Of a DNA stretch of 64,000 bases, positions 54,367-63,516 are shown in pieces. Origin of the DNA: Geothrix sp. SG200 (lineage in GTDB: Bacteria; Acidobacteriota; Holophagae; Holophagales; Holophagaceae); contig NZ_JAKZFR010000001.1 in the NCBI RefSeq assembly GCF_022808935.1, positions 372,001 through 436,000 of the forward strand, in the 5' to 3' direction. The notes below the pieces were generated by a model. It did no database searches. It was given only the letters and a program-made list of their open reading frames with translations, and had not been told where the DNA came from. Made by a program: the position numbers and the translations under genes. How positions within the stretch are numbered: position 1 is the stretch's first letter; each line of letters starts with the position of its first letter.

Positions 54367-55207
54367 ACTTCTTCAGCGTCACCTTCTCCGGCGAGGTCAG
54401 GCTGAAGGCGACGGGCTTGCTCGCTGGGATCTTGATCACAGTGTCGGCGGTGCCGGCGGCCACGGCGGTGCCGGCGGCGGCGCCGATGGCCGCGCCACCG
54501 AGGGCGTGGTCACCTTGGTTCTTCTTGTCGGAGAGCAGGCCCACCAGGGCGCCGAGGGCCGCGCCGCCGCCGATGTACTTGGCGTTGCGCTCGCCGCGGG
54601 CGGTGGCCACCACCACATGCGTGTCCGTATCGATGCCGACGCCGGCGACCTCGGTGAGACGGATGCCCAGGGCGCCCTTGCCGTTGCTGAGACGTCCCGC
54701 CGCAGCGCTCTGGGTCACGACGCCCCGGGCGGGGCTGCCGGCGCTCCAGACCAGCTTGCCGTCCACCACGACGTCAGAGGCCAGCGAGCCCTCCCAGGCA
54801 TCCCCGGCCTGGTCTTTGTCCGTTGCCAGCTCGCGGGCCAGGGTGATCTCGAGTTTCGTGCCGGTGGGCACGTCGATCACCACGGGCTTGGGCGCCTCCT
54901 TGGCGACGGGGGCGGAAGCCAGCATGGCGGCTTCCTGCTTCTTGGCCTCGGCGCGCTTCTTCGCGTCAGCCACCTGGCGCTCCAGGGCCTTCACCTGGGA
55001 CTTGGTCACCTGCTTGACGGTCTCGGCGTCCTCTCCGGTGACCTTGCCGGACTTGGCCTCGGCGAGCTGCTGTTCGAGCTGGGCAACTTTGGCCTCGGCT
55101 GCCTTGGCGGCTTCGTCCGCCTGGATGGCGGCTTCGCTCTTGCGGTTGCATCCCACGGCCAGGACAAGCGCCGCGGCGAGGGACATTCGGATCAGGGCTG
55201 TGCGCAT
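54365..55207 (-). CDS. Lipoprotein with coiled coil and glycine-zipper-like segment
   Basis: 280 residues. A lipobox (LAVGC near residue 20) marks it as a lipoprotein. Residues 25-95 are an Ala/Glu/Lys/Gln-rich coiled coil. The middle resembles a beta domain (VPTGTKLEITLARELATDKDQAGDAWEGSL). Near 215-250 are small-residue repeats (YIGGGAALGALVGLL, ALGGAAIGAAAGTAVAAGT) like glycine-zipper segments. No known enzymatic function. It stands alone, divergent from hrcA with 53 bp between starts. Confidence 0.8.
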   Translation of the reverse strand: MRTALIRMSLAAALVLAVGCNRKSEAAIQADEAAKAAEAKVAQLEQQLAEAKSGKVTGEDAETVKQVTKSQVKALERQVADAKKRAEAKKQEAAMLASAPVAKEAPKPVVIDVPTGTKLEITLARELATDKDQAGDAWEGSLASDVVVDGKLVWSAGSPARGVVTQSAAAGRLSNGKGALGIRLTEVAGVGIDTDTHVVVATARGERNAKYIGGGAALGALVGLLSDKKNQGDHALGGAAIGAAAGTAVAAGTADTVIKIPASKPVAFSLTSPEKVTLKK

Positions 55208-55260
55208 GGGACCTCCGTTGGGGGGGTATATAGTATGACAGCCCGCAAAGTTTACCTACC

Positions 55261-56310
55261 ATGGCCACCCCCAACCTCAATCCCCGCGGCGAATCCGTGC
55301 TGCGCACCCTCATCGAGGCCTACCTGGAGGCCGGCGAGCCCGTGGGTTCGCGCCTGCTGTCCAAGCGGTTCCCGGAACCCCTCTCCAGCGCCACCATCCG
55401 GAACGTGCTCTCGGACCTGGAGGACGAATCCCTGGTGGCCCAGCCGCACACGTCGGCCGGGCGGGTCCCCACGGAGCGGGCGTATCGCTACTACGTGGAT
55501 CGCTGGCTGAAGGCGCAACCCCCGGACTCCGAGCTGGAAGGGCGTCTTGCCACGGCGCTGGATGGCCTCGACCTGGATCCCGAGTCGTGGGCCCGGCACG
55601 CCAGCCGGACGCTGGCGGAGGTGATGGGAGGGGTCTGCCTGGCCCTGCCTCTGCCTCTGACCCAGAGCCGCCTCGTGCGCCTGGAGTTCGTGCCGGTGGG
55701 ACCGGGCCGCCTGGTGGCGATCTGGGTGGGGAGCCTGGGCGAGGTCGATCACCGCATCATGGATAACCCTTGGAATTACAGCGATACCGTGCTGACTGAG
55801 CTGGCGAACTTCGCCACTGCCCAGTTCGCGGGCCTCACCCTTGGGGAGATGCGGTCGAAGTTGCTGGACGCCCTGCAGGCGGGGGCCCGGGAGGGGGAGA
55901 CATTCCGGACCCGGCTTCAGGAGCTGGCCTCCCAGTGGCCCGAGGAGCGGCAAGCTGGCGACCCTCCCGTGCTGGTGTCAGGGCTGGGGCGTCTCGGCCA
56001 GCTTCCCGAATTCGAGGATGTGGCCCGGTTTCGTGGCCTGGTGGCCGCCTTCGAGGAGCAGGGCCGCCTGGCCCGCCTGCTGAATGCCTTCGCGGACAGG
56101 GCCTCCCAGGACATCCAGCTACTGCTGGGGTCGGAGAATCCCTATCTGGACGGCTGGCCTCTGGCCACCGCCGTTCGCACGGTGGGGCTGGGACCGGCGG
56201 GCTATGTCACCTTCGCCCTGGTGGGGCCGCTCCGCATGGACTACGGCCGGGTCATGGGTGGCCTGCGGTGGTGGTCCAGGCAGGTCCAGCGGCGGCAGGG
56301 CGGATCCTGA
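55261..56310 (+). CDS. hrcA: Heat-inducible transcription repressor HrcA
   Basis: 349 residues. The winged-helix region GEPVGSRLLSKRFPEPLSSATIRNVLSDLEDESLVAQPHTSAGRVPTERAYRYYV is diagnostic; a GAF-like and dimerisation part follows. HrcA normally represses heat-shock genes at CIRCE sites with GroEL as co-factor. I see no CIRCE (TTAGCACTC-N9-GAGTGCTAA) before hrcA, grpE, dnaK or dnaJ here, so its target may lie elsewhere. A TATAGT hexamer lies about 35 bp upstream. First gene of hrcA-grpE-dnaK-dnaJ. Confidence 0.95.
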   Translation: MATPNLNPRGESVLRTLIEAYLEAGEPVGSRLLSKRFPEPLSSATIRNVLSDLEDESLVAQPHTSAGRVPTERAYRYYVDRWLKAQPPDSELEGRLATALDGLDLDPESWARHASRTLAEVMGGVCLALPLPLTQSRLVRLEFVPVGPGRLVAIWVGSLGEVDHRIMDNPWNYSDTVLTELANFATAQFAGLTLGEMRSKLLDALQAGAREGETFRTRLQELASQWPEERQAGDPPVLVSGLGRLGQLPEFEDVARFRGLVAAFEEQGRLARLLNAFADRASQDIQLLLGSENPYLDGWPLATAVRTVGLGPAGYVTFALVGPLRMDYGRVMGGLRWWSRQVQRRQGGS

Positions 56311-56344
56311 CGCGGTTCCCCGCCGGACTGCGTATACTGCTGCG

Positions 56345-57034
56345 ATGACCACCGGCACTCCCCGCGAGCCCAACGACCTGCCCGCTCCACCCTCCGGCGA
56401 GCCCGAGGATGTGGTGGATCTCAGCCTGGACGATGCCTTGGAGGCGGATCTCCAGTCCGTCGCGGACGAGGTGGCCTCGGGGTATCCCGCACCATCTCTC
56501 GAGGAGGGCGAGCTCACGGAGCTCGACGGCTCTCGGGAGGGTTTGGAGGCGGCCCTCACCGAAGCCGAGCGGCAGATGGAGGAGATGCTCCGGCGGGAGG
56601 CCGAGCTGATGGATCAGCACCGGCGTCTGGCGGCGGACTTCAACAACTTCCGCAATCGCGTCCAGCGCGACATCGCCCTGGCCGTGGAGCAGGCCGAGCG
56701 GAAGATTCTCCTCGAAGTGCTTCCCGTCCTCGACAACTTCGAGCGGGGACTCAGCGCCTCATACCAGGATGTCGACACCTTCCGGGCCGGCGTGGAGCTG
56801 ATCCAGAAGCAGTTCGCGGAAGCGCTTCGCCGCATGAACGTCGAGCCGCTTCCGCTGAAAGTCGGAGACACGTACGACGCCCTTCACGCCGAAGCGCTCA
56901 CCACCTTCAGTGATCCGGGCCTTCCGGACGGCGCGGTGGCCGCGGTCTACGAGCGCGGCTACAACCTCAAGGGACAGCTCCTTCGTCCCGCCCGCGTGGT
57001 GGTGAATCGGCTCCAGGATTCCGGGAAGCCCTAG
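56345..57034 (+). CDS. grpE: Nucleotide exchange factor GrpE
   Basis: 229 residues. An acidic disordered N-terminus (about 70 residues) precedes the long helix (LEAALTEAERQMEEMLRREAELMDQHRRLAADFNNFRNR) and the C-terminal beta domain with the normal ending GYNLKGQLLRPARVVVN. It releases ADP from DnaK. Starts 35 bp after hrcA. Confidence 0.95.
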   Translation: MTTGTPREPNDLPAPPSGEPEDVVDLSLDDALEADLQSVADEVASGYPAPSLEEGELTELDGSREGLEAALTEAERQMEEMLRREAELMDQHRRLAADFNNFRNRVQRDIALAVEQAERKILLEVLPVLDNFERGLSASYQDVDTFRAGVELIQKQFAEALRRMNVEPLPLKVGDTYDALHAEALTTFSDPGLPDGAVAAVYERGYNLKGQLLRPARVVVNRLQDSGKP

Positions 57035-57054
57035 CGGCCGCCCGCCCCGTGCCT

Positions 57055-57083
57055 TTGGATGACCCAAGAATCCGATTTATCAT
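57055..57083 (+). promoter_or_regulatory. Possible internal promoter before dnaK
   Basis: TTGGAT and TATCAT separated by 17 bp in the 78-bp grpE-dnaK gap. The -10 is good, the -35 weak. No heat-shock inverted repeat overlaps it. Confidence 0.4.
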
Positions 57084-57112
57084 GAAGTTGCAATTCACCG
57101 GGAGTTCCACCC

Positions 57113-58975
57113 ATGGCAGGCAAACTGATCGGCATTGACCTCGGTACGACGAACAGTTGCGTCTGCGTGATGGAGAGTGGCGATTCGCGGGTGATCCCCA
57201 ACCGGGAGGGGAGCCGCACGACTCCCTCGGTGGTGGCCTTCACGGACAAGGGTGACGTGCTGGTGGGCCACATCGCCAAGCGCCAGGCGGTCACGAACCC
57301 GCAGCGCACCCTGTTCGCCGTCAAGCGCCTCATCGGCCAGCGGTTCAACGCCCCCAAGGTCCAGGAGGCCATCGGCCGGCTGCCCTTCCCCGTGGTCTCC
57401 GCGCCCAACGGGGATGCCTGGCTGCGCGTGGGCGAGCGGGACTATGCGCCGCCCGAGGTCACGGCCATCGTCCTGCGATCTCTGAAGCAGGCGGCCGAAG
57501 CCTTCCTCCATGAGGACGTGATGGACGCGGTCATCACGGTCCCGGCGTACTTTGATGATGCCCAGCGCCAGGCCACCAAGGATGCCGGCAAGATCGCCGG
57601 CCTCAACGTGCAGCGCATCATCAACGAGCCCACGGCGGCGGCCCTGGCCTACGGCTTCAACAAGAAGGGCCTGAAGCAGATCCTAGCCATCTACGACTTC
57701 GGCGGCGGCACCTTCGACTTCACATTGATGGAGATGAACGACGGCGTGTTCGAGGTGCTGGCCACCAGCGGCGACACCTTCCTGGGCGGCGAGGACATCG
57801 ATCTGGCCATCCAGAACTGGCTCGTGCAGCAGTTCCGTGAGAAGACGGGCATCGACCTATCCTTCGACCGCATGGCGCTTCAGCGGCTGAAAGAGGCCAG
57901 CGAGAAGGCCAAGTGCGAGCTGTCCACCCTGGACCGGGTGGAGATCCGCCTGCCCTTCATCGCCCAGGCCCCAAGCGGCCCCCAGCACCTCGAGGCCACC
58001 CTGACTCGCGACCAGCTCGAAGATATGGCCCGCGCGCTGGTGGAGCAGACGCTGGTCCCCATCAAGGACGCGCTGGAGCAGGGCGGCAAGACGCCCAAGC
58101 AGGTGGACGAGGTGATCCTCGTGGGCGGGCAGACCCGCATGCCCATGGTGCAGCGCCTGGTGCGGGACTTCTTCGGCAAGGAGCCCAACCGCAGCATCAA
58201 CCCGGACGAAGTGGTGGCCACGGGCGCCTCCATCCAGGGCGCGGTCCTGAAGGGCGACATCAAGGACCTGGTGCTGCTGGACGTCACGCCGCTCAGCTTG
58301 GGCATCGAAACCCAGGGCGGCGGCTTCGTGAAGATCATCCAGCGCAACGCCACCATCCCCACCCGGGACGCGCGCACCTTCACCACGGTTACGGACAATC
58401 AGAGCCGGGTGGAGATCCACGTGCTGCAGGGCGAGCGCGAACTGGCCGAGCACAACAAGAGCCTGGGCCGGTTCGACCTCATCAACCTGCCGCCCCTCCC
58501 CAAGGGCGTGCCTCAGATCGAGGTGGCCTTCGACATCGACTCCAACGGCATCGTGAAGGTTTCGGCCCGGGATCTCATGACCGGCCTGGAGCAGAGCATG
58601 AGCATCCGGCCCAGTTCCGGCCTGTCCGAACTGGAGATCCAGCGCATGATCCGCGAGGCCCTGGCCAACGCCGAGACCGATGTGAAGAAGCGCGACGCGC
58701 TGAAGTACATCGCCTCCGCCGAGGGCCTGATCTTCTCCTGCGACAAGAGCTTCGCGGAATGCGGCAAGTACCTGGCGGAAGACCAGCAGATCATGATCCG
58801 CGAGGTGCTCTCCCGCGCCCGGCAGGCCGTGGCCTCGCAGGACTCCACGGCTCTCCGGGCCTGCGAGGGCCAGCTGCTCGAGGCCCAGAACCTGCTGACC
58901 GACGCCGTCCTGGCCGCCAGCGAGGCCATGATGGCCTCCCTGGATGGCGAGGATGAAGGGGCGGGGCCGAATTAG
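57113..58975 (+). CDS. dnaK: Molecular chaperone DnaK (Hsp70)
   Basis: 620-residue Hsp70. [12 protein letters not shown], the nucleotide-binding [15 protein letters not shown] (normally ...FDVSIL) and [14 protein letters not shown] are present, followed by the substrate-binding domain beginning [13 protein letters not shown]. The C-terminal lid is short and ends EDEGAGPN, without the usual EEVDK-like acidic tail. It works with the neighbouring GrpE and DnaJ. Confidence 0.96.
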   Translation: MAGKLIGIDLGTTNSCVCVMESGDSRVIPNREGSRTTPSVVAFTDKGDVLVGHIAKRQAVTNPQRTLFAVKRLIGQRFNAPKVQEAIGRLPFPVVSAPNGDAWLRVGERDYAPPEVTAIVLRSLKQAAEAFLHEDVMDAVITVPAYFDDAQRQATKDAGKIAGLNVQRIINEPTAAALAYGFNKKGLKQILAIYDFGGGTFDFTLMEMNDGVFEVLATSGDTFLGGEDIDLAIQNWLVQQFREKTGIDLSFDRMALQRLKEASEKAKCELSTLDRVEIRLPFIAQAPSGPQHLEATLTRDQLEDMARALVEQTLVPIKDALEQGGKTPKQVDEVILVGGQTRMPMVQRLVRDFFGKEPNRSINPDEVVATGASIQGAVLKGDIKDLVLLDVTPLSLGIETQGGGFVKIIQRNATIPTRDARTFTTVTDNQSRVEIHVLQGERELAEHNKSLGRFDLINLPPLPKGVPQIEVAFDIDSNGIVKVSARDLMTGLEQSMSIRPSSGLSELEIQRMIREALANAETDVKKRDALKYIASAEGLIFSCDKSFAECGKYLAEDQQIMIREVLSRARQAVASQDSTALRACEGQLLEAQNLLTDAVLAASEAMMASLDGEDEGAGPN

Positions 58976-58990
58976 GCCGGCCCATCGGCT

Positions 58991-59007
58991 ATCCTGGAAT
59001 CCAGGAT
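58991..59007 (+). promoter_or_regulatory. Hairpin over the dnaJ ribosome-binding site
   Basis: ATCCTGG-AAT-CCAGGAT, a 7-bp perfect stem. The 3' arm contributes GGAT to the GGATGGG that precedes ATG 59014, so melting could favour dnaJ translation. A thermosensor role is speculation. Confidence 0.3.
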
Positions 59008-59013
59008 GGGTGC

Positions 59014-60174
59014 ATGAAGCGTGACTACTACGAAGTCCTCGGCGTCTCGAAGGACGCGGGGACGGATGAACTGAAGAAGGCCTACCGCAAGCTGGCCATG
59101 GAGCTGCATCCCGACCGCAATCCGGGCAACAAGGAGGCGGAGGAGAAATTCAAGGAGGCCGCGGAGGCCTACAGCGTGCTGTCGGATCCCGAGAAGCGCC
59201 GGGTGTACGACCAGTTCGGCCACGCGGGCCTGGGCGGCGCGGGGGGCGGCGGCCAGCAGTTCCAGTTCGACCCGAACCAGTTCGCGGATTTCGAGGACAT
59301 CCTCGGCAGCTTCTTCGGCGGCGGGCTGTTCGGCGACCTCTTCGGCGGCGGCCGGCGGCGGGCCAGCGGCGAAGAGCGGGGTTCGGACCTGCAGTACAAC
59401 CTGAAGCTCAGCTTCAAGGACGCGGTCTTCGGTAAGGAGAGCGTGGAGCTCAGCATCCCGCGCCTGGAGGCCTGCGGCACCTGCCATGGCTCGGGCTGTG
59501 AGCCGGGCACGCGTCCGGAGACCTGCCCCCAGTGCCGTGGCGCGGGCCAGGTGGCCATGCGCCAGGGCTTCTTCCAGATGCTCACGCCCTGCCCCCGCTG
59601 CGAAGGCAAGGGCCGCATCATCCCGAAGCCCTGCCGCGAGTGCCGCGGAGAGGGACGGGTCCATCGGAAGGCCAAGGTGAGCTTCAAGGTGCCCGCGGGC
59701 GTGGACCGGGGCACGCGCCTCCGCCTCCAGAATCAGGGCGAGGCCGGACGCTTCGGAGGCCGCACCGGCGATCTCTACGTGGTGTTCGACGTGGAGCAGG
59801 ATCCGAAGTACGAGCGGGACGGGTTCGATCTCCACCAGCGGCTGGAGGTGTCCTGGCCCCTGCTCGTGACCGGCGGCGCGCTCGACGTCGAGACGCCCTA
59901 CGGCGCGGACAAGGTGAAGCTGGCGGCGGGAACTCCCGCGGACCATGTGGTGAAGCTGGTGAACGCCGGCGTTCCCCGGCTCCAGGGCAGCGGCCGGGGC
60001 GATCTCTATCTGCACCTGCGGGCGGCCGTGCCGAAGTCCATTACGGCCGAGCAGCGCCAGTTGCTGGAGCAACTCCGCCGGAGCCTCGACGGCGAACCCG
60101 CCGGGGAGGGGGAAGAAGGCTTCCTGGCCAAGGTATTCGGGGCCGAGAAGGGCGGGAAGAAGAAGCGGAAGTAG
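59014..60174 (+). CDS. dnaJ: Chaperone protein DnaJ (Hsp40)
   Basis: 386-residue type I Hsp40. J domain with HPD (LAMELHPDRNPGNKEAEEKF), Gly/Phe-rich region, and four CxxCxGxG zinc motifs (CGTCHGSG, CPQCRGAG, CPRCEGKG, CRECRGEG). The C-terminus is Lys/Arg-rich. It stimulates DnaK ATPase and delivers clients. Last gene of the heat-shock operon; an inverted repeat begins at its stop codon. Confidence 0.97.
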   Translation: MKRDYYEVLGVSKDAGTDELKKAYRKLAMELHPDRNPGNKEAEEKFKEAAEAYSVLSDPEKRRVYDQFGHAGLGGAGGGGQQFQFDPNQFADFEDILGSFFGGGLFGDLFGGGRRRASGEERGSDLQYNLKLSFKDAVFGKESVELSIPRLEACGTCHGSGCEPGTRPETCPQCRGAGQVAMRQGFFQMLTPCPRCEGKGRIIPKPCRECRGEGRVHRKAKVSFKVPAGVDRGTRLRLQNQGEAGRFGGRTGDLYVVFDVEQDPKYERDGFDLHQRLEVSWPLLVTGGALDVETPYGADKVKLAAGTPADHVVKLVNAGVPRLQGSGRGDLYLHLRAAVPKSITAEQRQLLEQLRRSLDGEPAGEGEEGFLAKVFGAEKGGKKKRK

Positions 60175-60279
60175 GGGACTCGGGCTTCAGTCCTCAGGCT
60201 TCAGTAAAAGATGCGAACCTGCCGGGCCGCTCTGGTGGGTTGACGCAAAACTGAGGACTGAGGACCGAGGACTGTCCCC
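60175..60279. repeat. Inverted stutter-word repeat filling the dnaJ-GGDEF gap
   Basis: Left arm 60174-60205 and right arm 60250-60279 are inverted versions of reiterated TCAGTCCTCAG words, both with GGGGAC ends. Together they fill the entire space between the dnaJ stop and the stop of the convergent diguanylate cyclase gene. The 44-bp centre has no ORF. Confidence 0.75.
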
Positions 60280-61437
60280 TTACCCTGCCACCACCACCTG
60301 CCGCTTGCCTTCCCGCTTGGCGCGCAGGAGGGCGCGGTCGGCCTGTTCGATGAGGTGGCCGGCCCCGTCCGCGTGCTCCGGGAAGGCGGCCACGCCGGCG
60401 CTGAGAGAGATGGTCAGGCGGTCGTTCCCGATGGCGACGGGCTGGCCCAGGGTGACTTCGATGAGGCGCTCCGCCAGCTTCTGAGCCCCCAGGGAGCGGG
60501 TACTGGGCATGATGAGGCAGAACTCGTCCCCCCCATAGCGGTAGAGGCGGTCATGGGCGCGGCAGAGACGTTGGGCGGTCCGGGCGACGGCCTCGAGCAC
60601 GATGCTTCCCGCGGGGTGGCCGTACTGGCTGTTCACCTGCTTGAGGTCGTCCACGTCGATGAACACCAGGGCCACGGATTCCCCCTTGGCGGCGGCTTCG
60701 CGCACCGTCTGGGGCAGCTCCGTCTCCAGGCACCGGCGATTCTGGGCCACGGTGAGGTCGTCCTTGAAGGACAGGGCCTTGCTCTCTTCCAGGCGCCAGG
60801 CGTTGAGCAGCAGGGGCTCCACGTCCTCGAAGCCCAGGAGGAAGCGCTCGGGTGGCTCGAGAGGGTTCAGCAGGCGCAGGAGGCCCAGTTGCTCCGAGGC
60901 GGCCAGGAGGAAGGCCTCGCCCCGGCGAACCAGGTCCAGGGCCTCGTGGCGGGGCAGGGGGGCCTCCGGGAAGGACCCGTCGCCGGCCCGCTGGTAGAAC
61001 CGGTTCTCCTTGCGGAGCCAGATCGCGCCGCCCTTCGCCCGGGATTGCCGGATGGCGCGGGTCAGCATGAGCTTCAGCAGCTCGTCCAGGGAGGCCAGAT
61101 GGAGCATCTGGCGCAGCCATCCCTCGCTGCCGAGGTCCCGCTGCCGCAGGTGCCGGAGCGCCTCCCGGGCCGCCTCGAGAGGGCGGTCCTGGCGCATCAC
61201 CCAGCCCGGCCGCTGTTCCAGCACGGCGCTGATCTCCTCCGCCTCCGCCTCCTGGACCCACCACAGGATTTCCGATCCTTCCGCCGGAATCAGCCGCGGA
61301 TCGGGCCGTTCCGCCACCAGCACCAGCGAACCGGGGCCCGGCCCCGGCACCACGTCGTGGCCCCAGGCCTCCAGGGCCGCTCGCAACGCATGACCGGCCG
61401 TGGACGGTTGCGGTTCCAGCCAGTGGATGTGGTGCAT
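60280..61437 (-). CDS. Diguanylate cyclase (GGDEF), soluble
   Basis: 385 residues, no membrane segment. The N-terminal 100 residues are receiver-like in spacing but lack a clear phosphoacceptor; a GAF-like middle (about 110-205) follows. The GGDEF domain begins at FKDDLTVAQNRR (normally LTGLxNRR), with the intact active-site motif YRYGGDEFCLIMP. No RxxD inhibitory site is obvious five residues before it. It makes cyclic-di-GMP; the nearby pilB start suggests control of pili, which is inference. Confidence 0.92.
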   Translation of the reverse strand: MHHIHWLEPQPSTAGHALRAALEAWGHDVVPGPGPGSLVLVAERPDPRLIPAEGSEILWWVQEAEAEEISAVLEQRPGWVMRQDRPLEAAREALRHLRQRDLGSEGWLRQMLHLASLDELLKLMLTRAIRQSRAKGGAIWLRKENRFYQRAGDGSFPEAPLPRHEALDLVRRGEAFLLAASEQLGLLRLLNPLEPPERFLLGFEDVEPLLLNAWRLEESKALSFKDDLTVAQNRRCLETELPQTVREAAAKGESVALVFIDVDDLKQVNSQYGHPAGSIVLEAVARTAQRLCRAHDRLYRYGGDEFCLIMPSTRSLGAQKLAERLIEVTLGQPVAIGNDRLTISLSAGVAAFPEHADGAGHLIEQADRALLRAKREGKRQVVVAG

Positions 61438-61478
61438 GGGGCTCCGGGGAGGTGGGGGGTCGGGTCGTTCGCGGGCGG

Positions 61479-63437
61479 TCAGCCCAGCGCGGCTTCGAGT
61501 CTCATGGCGAGTTGGCCGAGGTGGGCGGCGAGCGGCTCCAGGACGGGAAGCGAGCCTTCCCGCTGCCCGCGCTCGGCGCGGATCCAGCGCTTGAGAAGGA
61601 CCACGGCCTGGGCGTCGCGCACGCCGAGGCGCTTGGTGCTCTGGATCAGCTTGTGGGAAAGGCGGGCGCGCTCGGGTCCCGCCGGGCTTCCCCTCAGGCT
61701 GGCGATGAGCTGCAGGGCTTCCTGGGCCACTTCCAGGTCCTGCCGGATGAGGGGCACCCGGGCGTTGATCCGGAGCAGGAACAGCTCCAGGAATCGCAGC
61801 AGCTCGCCCAGCACGTCCATGGCGTCACGGAGGGCCTGGTGGACCTCCTCCGGGGATTCCAGCAGCTGGCCCAGGTCCGCGATGAGCCGTTCGGCCTCCT
61901 CGCGGTCGGGCCGCCTCATCAGCGGGAACTCCGGACTGCGGCGGAAGGCCAGCAGGTGGCGGTAGGCCTGGGCGAGCCCGAGGGCGAGCCGGGGCCAGTC
62001 CTGGAGCTCCAGGCTCAGGAGGAGGTGGGTGTGGATGGGCGGGACCTGCTCCCAGAGCCGCTGGATGCGTAGCCGGAGGCGATCCCCCTCTTCCATCAGG
62101 CTGGGGGAGTCCGGGAACAGGCGCTGCTGCACGTCAGGAGAGAACAGGCCCACGAGCTCGCCCATGAGCTGCTTCTGGTGATTGAGGAGCAGGCCGCGCA
62201 GGCTGTCCTGAGCGTGGGCCACCTGCTCGGCGTCGGCCCCGGCCAGGGCCTGCTGCAGGAGGCTCCGCAGGGTCCCCTGGTCCTGGCGCAGGCTCAGCAC
62301 GGCCTGGCGGAGGTAGGCCCGGAGCCGGGGGGCCTCGGGCCGGTCGGGGTTCACCAGGGCGGCCCGGCCAGGGTCGTAGGCGCGTTCCGCCACCCGCCCC
62401 AGCTCGGATTCGATGACCAGAAAGGTGGGCACGGACGCGTAGATCTCCTGGGCGCCGGCTCCGGCCGAAGGTTCCAGGGACTCCATCAACCCCAGGAGGG
62501 AGATGTGGCTGGCCATGGCCCGGGCCACCACGGAGAAGAGGGCCGGATCCCCGGCACGGAGATCCCGGAGCAGCTGCCGCAGCTCGACCGGGGTGCGGTC
62601 CCTGAACAGCTCGGCGTCCATGCGGGGCAGCACCCAGCCCAGGTGGTCCCAGAGCCAGCGCAGGCTTCCTCGCACCTGCTCCACCGCAGGCCAATGGATG
62701 CCCCGATCCATGGGCCGCATCAGGCCCAGGCGCAGGTTGGACACCACGTGCTGCAGCAGCAGCAGGGGCTCCACGCGGGCATGGAACTCCGGAGGGATGC
62801 AGGCTTCCAGGTGCTCCGCCAGCCGGGCCAGGGACTCCTCAAGCCGGCCCTGGCCCTGGATGGCCCGGTTCACCACCTTCATCTGGGCGTTCAGCCGCGC
62901 CACGGCCTCTGGTCCGTCCTTGCAGGTCTGGAGCGCGGTCAGGATCTGGCGGAAGGAATCGCGGTGATCTTCCAGGAAGGCCGCCCACAAGGCCTGAAGG
63001 GTTCCGGCTTCCTCTCCGGGCGGGGCGGCCATGGTCCGGAGCGAGGCCAGGAGATCAAGCAGCAGGCCCACCCACGCCGGCTGGTCGTGTTCCACCATCA
63101 GCTCCCGATGGGCGGTGCCGGTCAGGTGGGCCAGCCGCCCGAGGCTGTGCTGCAGAACCAGCCCCATGGCGACCCGGGCTTCGCCGAGGCGGCGGGGCGA
63201 GAACTGGTGCAGAAAGGCCAGGAAGAGTCCGAGGTTGCGTCGCAGGTTGGCCTGGGCCGGGGACTCCTCGCTGCTGGCAGGCTCACCGGAAGGCGCTTCC
63301 AGCAGGGGATCCAGGTCTCCGGCCCCTTCCCGCAGGATGTCCTCCAGCAGGGCCAGGTCCGTCCTGGATAGGCCTTTCTCCCGGATCAATTGCCGGGCCA
63401 GCATCAGACGCTGGGGCGGAGTCCCTGGGGCAGGCAT
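61479..63437 (-). CDS. Large all-helical orphan protein
   Basis: 652 residues, Leu/Arg/Glu-rich, with no signal peptide or membrane segment and no motif I recognise. The whole length looks alpha-helical with amphipathic heptad-like stretches (for example ILREGAGDLDPLLEAP at the start and HLGQLAMRLEAALG at the end). ATG 63437 is chosen; it has no ribosome-binding site, and TATGCT lies only 6 bases upstream, which would suit a leaderless transcript. Divergent from pilB (79 bp between starts) and upstream of the diguanylate cyclase, so it may belong to a pilus/c-di-GMP module. Confidence 0.7.
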   Translation of the reverse strand: MPAPGTPPQRLMLARQLIREKGLSRTDLALLEDILREGAGDLDPLLEAPSGEPASSEESPAQANLRRNLGLFLAFLHQFSPRRLGEARVAMGLVLQHSLGRLAHLTGTAHRELMVEHDQPAWVGLLLDLLASLRTMAAPPGEEAGTLQALWAAFLEDHRDSFRQILTALQTCKDGPEAVARLNAQMKVVNRAIQGQGRLEESLARLAEHLEACIPPEFHARVEPLLLLQHVVSNLRLGLMRPMDRGIHWPAVEQVRGSLRWLWDHLGWVLPRMDAELFRDRTPVELRQLLRDLRAGDPALFSVVARAMASHISLLGLMESLEPSAGAGAQEIYASVPTFLVIESELGRVAERAYDPGRAALVNPDRPEAPRLRAYLRQAVLSLRQDQGTLRSLLQQALAGADAEQVAHAQDSLRGLLLNHQKQLMGELVGLFSPDVQQRLFPDSPSLMEEGDRLRLRIQRLWEQVPPIHTHLLLSLELQDWPRLALGLAQAYRHLLAFRRSPEFPLMRRPDREEAERLIADLGQLLESPEEVHQALRDAMDVLGELLRFLELFLLRINARVPLIRQDLEVAQEALQLIASLRGSPAGPERARLSHKLIQSTKRLGVRDAQAVVLLKRWIRAERGQREGSLPVLEPLAAHLGQLAMRLEAALG

Positions 63438-63469
63438 GGCGAAAGCATACAATGGGCCGGGCGTGGGAT

Positions 63470-63482
63470 ACCTCCGGGAGGT
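63470..63482. promoter_or_regulatory. 13-bp palindrome in the pilB divergent promoter region
   Basis: ACCTCCGGGAGGT, a perfect 6-1-6 palindrome after GATA, matching the site at 1663-1675 at 12 of 13 positions. A possible shared operator. Confidence 0.3.
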
Positions 63483-63516
63483 GTTACCATCGCATCACCC
63501 CACCCGGAGGCAGCCA

